Shown one piece after another: positions 14,374 to 16,846 of a DNA stretch of 16,846 nucleotides; position 1 is the first letter of the stretch; each line of letters opens with the position of its first letter. The notes beneath the pieces are model-generated. The model ran no database searches and had not been told where the DNA came from. It saw only the letters and a program-made list of their open reading frames with translations. Made by a program: the position numbers and the translations under genes. The stretch comes from Thiopontia sp964415865 (lineage in GTDB: Bacteria; Pseudomonadota; Gammaproteobacteria; GCF-002020875). The stretch is taken from positions 1 to 16,846 of the forward strand of contig CAYQBY010000031.1 in the NCBI GenBank assembly GCA_964415865.1, given 5' to 3'.

Positions 14374-14993
14374 GCTGTTCGGCAGAGAAGGGGGTTATCT
14401 CCGGTCCGGCGGGTGATCTGGAGATCTGGCTGGAGTGCCCGGATCAGACCCCGAAGGCAGTGATGGTGATAGCTCATCCCCATCCGCTATATGGAGGCAC
14501 CATGCAAAACAAGGTGGTTCATACCCTGGCTAGAGGGGCACTCAATAGTGGTGTGGCCGCCCTGCGCTTCAATTTTCGGGGGGTGGGTAATAGTGAGGGT
14601 ACTTATGATGAGGGAAGAGGGGAGCGGGATGACCTGCTTGCGGTGGTTGCATGGGCGAAACAGATGTTTCCTAGGTTACCTCTATGGTTCTCAGGGTTCT
14701 CCTTTGGTGCAGGTGTTGCCCTGCACACGGTAGAACAGGCAGGGGCAGAAAAACTGCTGTTGGTGGCGCCACCACTTAACCTCTATCCTGATCTACGCAA
14801 AATCAATCAGATAAATATCCCATGGTCGGTTCTGATGGGTGATGAGGATGAGGTGGTGCCATTTGCCCTGGTTAGTGAGTGGGTAGAGGAACAAAAACTG
14901 CCTCCAGACTTCAGGGTTTTTTCAGGTGCGAGCCACTTCTTTCATGGAAGATTGGTGGAGTTGCGACAGGCGGTTGAGGGTTTTTGTAAATAG
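14370..14993 (+). CDS. Alpha/beta hydrolase of the COG2945 type
   Basis: A 207-residue cytoplasmic serine hydrolase. The fold signature is complete: oxyanion region AHPHPLYGGTM (35-45), RFNFRGVGNSEG (66-77), nucleophile elbow GFSFGAG with S111, acid D158 or D160 in MGDEDEVVP, and H189 in GASHFF. The substrate is unknown; carboxylester or thioester hydrolysis is plausible. The start is a GTG overlapping the ferredoxin stop as GTGA, with no good Shine-Dalgarno, so it depends on coupling. Its stop codon abuts, with zero spacing, the stop of a convergent antitoxin gene. Confidence 0.88.
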   Translation: MSCSAEKGVISGPAGDLEIWLECPDQTPKAVMVIAHPHPLYGGTMQNKVVHTLARGALNSGVAALRFNFRGVGNSEGTYDEGRGERDDLLAVVAWAKQMFPRLPLWFSGFSFGAGVALHTVEQAGAEKLLLVAPPLNLYPDLRKINQINIPWSVLMGDEDEVVPFALVSEWVEEQKLPPDFRVFSGASHFFHGRLVELRQAVEGFCK

Positions 14994-15224
14994 TCAGGCG
15001 GCCCTTTCGTGATCAAGTCGTTCCGCAAGCCACACCTTTATAACAGACTGTCTAGGCACCCCAAGACGTTTCGCCTCCTTGTCGAGTGAGTTAATCATCC
15101 AGACAGGGAAATCTACATTAACCCTTTTCTGCTCTTGCTCTGGGTGCCTTATGGTGCTCAGATCAAGATGATCAACAATATCGTTGTTGGAATCAAATTG
15201 CTCATCAAAGTCTTTAGCTTTCAT
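14994..15224 (-). CDS. BrnA/CopG-type antitoxin
   Basis: A 76-residue antitoxin: acidic N-terminal half (FDEQFDSNNDIVDHLDLS), probably the toxin-binding part, and a C-terminal ribbon-helix-helix (KRVNVDFPVWMINSLDKEAKRLGVPRQ then SVIKVWLAERL). Such proteins neutralise BrnT and repress their own promoter as dimers. ATG 15224 has a good AAAGGAG Shine-Dalgarno about 9 nt upstream and overlaps the end of the toxin gene by 11 nt. Its stop (minus-strand TGA at 14996-14994) directly adjoins the hydrolase stop. Confidence 0.88.
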   Translation of the reverse strand: MKAKDFDEQFDSNNDIVDHLDLSTIRHPEQEQKRVNVDFPVWMINSLDKEAKRLGVPRQSVIKVWLAERLDHERAA

Positions 15225-15474
15225 ATAGTTCTATCTCCTTTTTTCTGGATCTACGCACAGAAATGATCCTGATATTACTGTTGCGGTATGTGATGATCCC
15301 AGACCAATATTTTTCCATTATCTTTCCGATCACAAGAAATCTTTTCTCATCGGATGTTTTTGCCTCTATCTCTAGAATGTTAGGGTCGTTCCATAGTTGT
15401 TGAGCATCAATAAAGTCTATGCCATGTTTTTCTCTGTTATTGCAACTCTTGAGGACATCAAACTCAAAATTCAT
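15214..15474 (-). CDS. BrnT family ribonuclease toxin
   Basis: An 86-residue protein matching BrnT, a RelE-fold ribonuclease toxin: FEFDVLKSCNNREKHGIDFIDAQQLW at the N-terminus (the KxxxNxxKHG-like motif), DEKRFLVIGKI in the middle, and IRIISVRRSRKKEIELYE at the C-terminus, with basic residues likely to contact RNA. The neighbouring antitoxin overlaps its 3' end by 11 nt. ATG 15474 follows immediately after a 17-bp palindrome and 7 nt after a TATTTT hexamer with a perfect TTGACA -35, and has no Shine-Dalgarno, so the message is probably leaderless. This is a second, distinct toxin-antitoxin pair 1.5 kb from the first. Confidence 0.9.
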   Translation of the reverse strand: MNFEFDVLKSCNNREKHGIDFIDAQQLWNDPNILEIEAKTSDEKRFLVIGKIMEKYWSGIITYRNSNIRIISVRRSRKKEIELYES

Positions 15475-15510
15475 GGTATATAAAATATACCATTATTATA
15501 TTAATGTCAA
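15475..15510 (-). promoter_or_regulatory. Promoter and operator of the BrnT-BrnA module
   Basis: On the minus strand: TTGACA (15510-15505), exactly 17 bp, then TATTTT (15487-15482), then 7 nt to the ATG. A perfect palindrome, GGTATAT-AAA-ATATACC (15475-15491), covers the -10 and reaches the start codon, an ideal autorepressor site. A second short inverted repeat, CATTA...TAATG (15491-15506), fills the spacer. Confidence 0.75.
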
Positions 15511-15566
15511 CTATTTGTGATGGTATTGGGGGCTGGTATGTGTGACGACCGTGGATTAAAAAAAGA

Positions 15567-15572
15567 TATAAT
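15567..15572 (+). promoter_or_regulatory. -10 element of the rplM-rpsI promoter
   Basis: TATAAT in an AT-rich context upstream of rplM would start transcription near 15579, giving a 5' leader of about 75 nt. The -35 region near 15543-15548 (TGACGA) is a partial match. The region 15511-15566 shows nothing else recognisable. Confidence 0.5.
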
Positions 15573-15596
15573 AATGCACTTGCGGCCACCATAACC

Positions 15597-15638
15597 ATTC
15601 TGTAAAATTCGCGCTCTTTTCAAAGCGAATAACAGAAT
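15597..15638 (+). ncRNA. Nested hairpin in the rplM 5' leader, possible L13 autoregulatory element
   Basis: Two perfect stems are nested: outer ATTCTGT / ACAGAAT (15597-15603 with 15632-15638) and inner ATTCGC / GCGAAT (15607-15612 with 15625-15630), separated by AAA on one side and A on the other, with a 12-nt loop. The structure ends 2 nt before the CGGAG Shine-Dalgarno of rplM. L13 is known to repress its own mRNA in E. coli; that this hairpin is the target is inference. Confidence 0.55.
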
Positions 15639-15653
15639 TTCGGAGTAGTACTA

Positions 15654-16085
15654 ATGAAAACCTTCAGCGCCAAGTCTCATGAGGTCAAACGTGACTGGTA
15701 CATTGTAGATGCCGACGGCAAGACCCTTGGTCGCCTTGCATCCGAGATTGCCCACCGTCTGCGCGGCAAGCATAAGGCAGAGTACACCCCGCACGTGGAT
15801 ACTGGTGACTACATCGTGGTAATCAATGCAGAGAAGATTGCGGTAACCGGCAACAAGCGTCAGGACAAGATGTACCACCGCTATACCGGATACATTGGTA
15901 ACCTCAAGTCAACCAACTTTGACAAGCTAAACCAGAAGGCGCCAGAGCGCATTATTCAGCTTGCAGTAAAGGGGATGCTTCCACGCAATCCACTGGGTCG
16001 TGCGATGATCGGTAAACTTAAGGTTTATGCCGGTACAGACCACCCCCACACTGCACAGCAGCCACAAACATTAGATATAGCGTAA
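15654..16085 (+). CDS. rplM: 50S ribosomal protein L13
   Basis: L13 is an early-assembling 50S protein that binds 23S rRNA. The 143-residue product is the usual length and carries MKTFSAK, DADGKTLGRLASEIAHRLRGKHKAEYTPHVDTGDY, INAEKIAVTGNK and the diagnostic MLPRNPLGRAMIGKLKVYAGTDHPHTAQQP. Shine-Dalgarno CGGAG lies 8 nt before the ATG, right behind the leader hairpin. It forms the conserved rplM-rpsI operon. Confidence 0.99.
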   Translation: MKTFSAKSHEVKRDWYIVDADGKTLGRLASEIAHRLRGKHKAEYTPHVDTGDYIVVINAEKIAVTGNKRQDKMYHRYTGYIGNLKSTNFDKLNQKAPERIIQLAVKGMLPRNPLGRAMIGKLKVYAGTDHPHTAQQPQTLDIA

Positions 16086-16120
16086 CTGCACAGAAACAGA
16101 TATAAGGTACATATAATAGT

Positions 16121-16516
16121 ATGGCAATGACAGAACAGTATTACGGAACCGGACGTCGCAAAACCTCAACTGCACGTGTTTACCTTCGTCCAGGTACAGG
16201 CGCAATCACCATCAATGGCAAGAGCCTGGATGACTTCTTTGGTCGCCCAACCTCACGTATGGTGGTAAATCAGGCGCTTGCAGCAGTTGATATGAGTGAA
16301 AAGTTTGACATCAACGTAAATGTTGCTGGCGGCGGCATTACCGGCCAGTCTGGTGCGATCCGTCACGGTATTACCCGTGCATTGATGAATTATGATGAGT
16401 CACTACGCCCAACCCTTCGTGAGGCAGGCTTTGTGACTCGTGACTCCCGTAAGGTTGAGCGTAAAAAGGTCGGCCTTCACAAGGCACGTAAGGCTACCCA
16501 GTACTCCAAGCGTTAA
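16121..16516 (+). CDS. rpsI: 30S ribosomal protein S9
   Basis: S9 sits in the 30S head; its C-terminal tail reaches the P-site tRNA. The 131-residue protein has QYYGTGRRKTSTARVYLRPG at the start, the GGGITGQSGAIRHGITRAL core and the invariant basic tail ending in YSKR. ATG 16121 is used; ATG 16127, two codons in, is also possible. An AAGG lies 13 nt before the first ATG and is a weak ribosome site. The 35-bp gap after rplM holds no terminator, so both genes are probably on one transcript. Confidence 0.98.
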   Translation: MAMTEQYYGTGRRKTSTARVYLRPGTGAITINGKSLDDFFGRPTSRMVVNQALAAVDMSEKFDINVNVAGGGITGQSGAIRHGITRALMNYDESLRPTLREAGFVTRDSRKVERKKVGLHKARKATQYSKR

Positions 16517-16547
16517 GCTATTTTCTATTGTATACTTGATCTCATAT

Positions 16548-16748
16548 ATGGGCACGATGATTTCAGAGGTATATGATGCATTTGTAGCAGCTGGTGCACC
16601 AGGAGATAAAGCCAAGGCTGCGGCTATTGCCAGTTACGACTCCAGATTCAATAGAATTGAGTCAGACCTGATGGTGCTTAAGTGGATGGTGGGCGCAATT
16701 CTGGCTGGGGTTGCCTCGCTTGTTCTAAGTACATTCTTTACAGGTTAA
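16548..16748 (+). CDS. Small membrane protein, uncharacterised
   Basis: A 66-residue protein I do not recognise by name. The N-terminal half is amphipathic and helical (ISEVYDAFVAAGAPGDKAKAAAIASYDSRFNRIESDLMVLKW) and the C-terminus is a single transmembrane helix (WMVGAILAGVASLVLSTFF). This resembles small coiled-coil-plus-anchor proteins of the DUF1640 kind. ATG 16548 follows a TATACT (16531-16536) by 11 nt; ATG 16557 is an alternative giving 63 residues. Neither has a convincing Shine-Dalgarno. It starts 31 bp after rpsI and ends over the -35 of the tRNA promoter. The frame remains open upstream into rpsI but that part is a shadow. Confidence 0.6.
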   Translation: MGTMISEVYDAFVAAGAPGDKAKAAAIASYDSRFNRIESDLMVLKWMVGAILAGVASLVLSTFFTG

Positions 16749-16764
16749 GAATCAGGCGTATAAA
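16737..16764 (+). promoter_or_regulatory. Promoter of tRNA-Gln
   Basis: TTTACA (16737-16742) and TATAAA (16759-16764) are separated by 16 bp, and the hexamer ends 7 nt before the first tRNA base, so transcription would begin at or next to the mature 5' end. The -35 overlaps the stop of the small membrane protein gene. Confidence 0.55.
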
Positions 16765-16771
16765 AGTTTAT

Positions 16772-16845
16772 TCGGGCATCGTCTAACGGCAGGACAAAGG
16801 ATTCTGATTCCTTTAATCGTGGTTCGAATCCATGTGCCCGAGCCA
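16772..16845 (+). tRNA. tRNA-Gln (anticodon CTG)
   Basis: The full cloverleaf is visible: acceptor TCGGGCA with TGCCCGA (7 bp), discriminator G, encoded CCA at 16843-16845, anticodon stem AAGGA/TCCTT around loop TTCTGAT with anticodon CTG at 16804-16806 (reads CAG, glutamine), and T arm with loop TTCGAAT. The 74-nt length with CCA is normal. It ends one base before the window edge. Confidence 0.97.
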
Positions 16846-16846
16846 A

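Noticed and set aside
16112..16117. TATAAT just before rpsI as another leaderless promoter
   Set aside because: It ends 3 nt from ATG 16121 and 9 nt from ATG 16127, has no -35, and rpsI is normally co-transcribed with rplM.
1..16846. CRISPR arrays, insertion sequences, prophage or integrase genes
   Set aside because: No regularly spaced direct repeats, transposase or integrase motifs, or target-site duplications were seen.

Overview
This window comes from a gammaproteobacterium, probably an autotroph. The gene order pilC-pilD-coaE-zapD, fkpB-ispH, radC//coaBC-dut-algC-argB and rplM-rpsI is typical of Gammaproteobacteria. A Calvin-cycle-type phosphoribulokinase with its catalytic residues in place points to CO2 fixation. 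Together with a glycolate/lactate-oxidase-type Fe-S protein this would suit a chemolithoautotroph, for example a sulfur oxidiser, but that lifestyle is inference. The DNA is very compact: most junctions overlap or are under 60 bp, and no stretch over 300 bases lacks a gene. The longest gap is about 180 bp upstream of rplM and holds promoters and a leader hairpin.

Layout. 1-618 (+): the ThiE-like half of what is usually a MutT-ThiE fusion, preceded by the last codons of an upstream gene in another frame. 638-4114 (-): pilC-pilD-coaE-zapD (type IV pilus inner-membrane platform, prepilin peptidase, CoA synthesis, Z-ring factor). 4136-5534 (+): fkpB-ispH. 5560-7170 (-): the overlapping operon radC-fimT-pilE. 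7190-11198 (+): coaBC-dut-algC-argB (CoA synthesis, dUTP removal, sugar phosphate mutase, arginine synthesis). 11219-13400 (-): phosphoribulokinase and a two-cluster Fe-S protein. 13412-15474: two small type II toxin-antitoxin modules (both -) flanking a 2Fe-2S ferredoxin and an alpha/beta hydrolase (+). 15654-16845 (+): rplM-rpsI, a small membrane protein and tRNA-Gln(CTG).

The most interesting signal is regulatory. At least six first-in-transcript genes (pilC, fkpB, coaBC, the 2Fe-2S ferredoxin and both toxin genes) have a sigma70-like -10 hexamer ending 6-8 nt before the start codon and no Shine-Dalgarno sequence. Genes inside operons (ispH, pilE, coaE, dut, algC, the second antitoxin) and rplM behind its leader have clear Shine-Dalgarno sequences. 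This suggests that leaderless mRNAs are common at promoters here. Both toxin promoters carry palindromes suited to autoregulation. No phage, IS element or CRISPR array is visible, and no wholly new multi-gene system was recognised; the best leads are the leaderless promoters, the paired toxin-antitoxin modules and the split MutT/ThiE gene.
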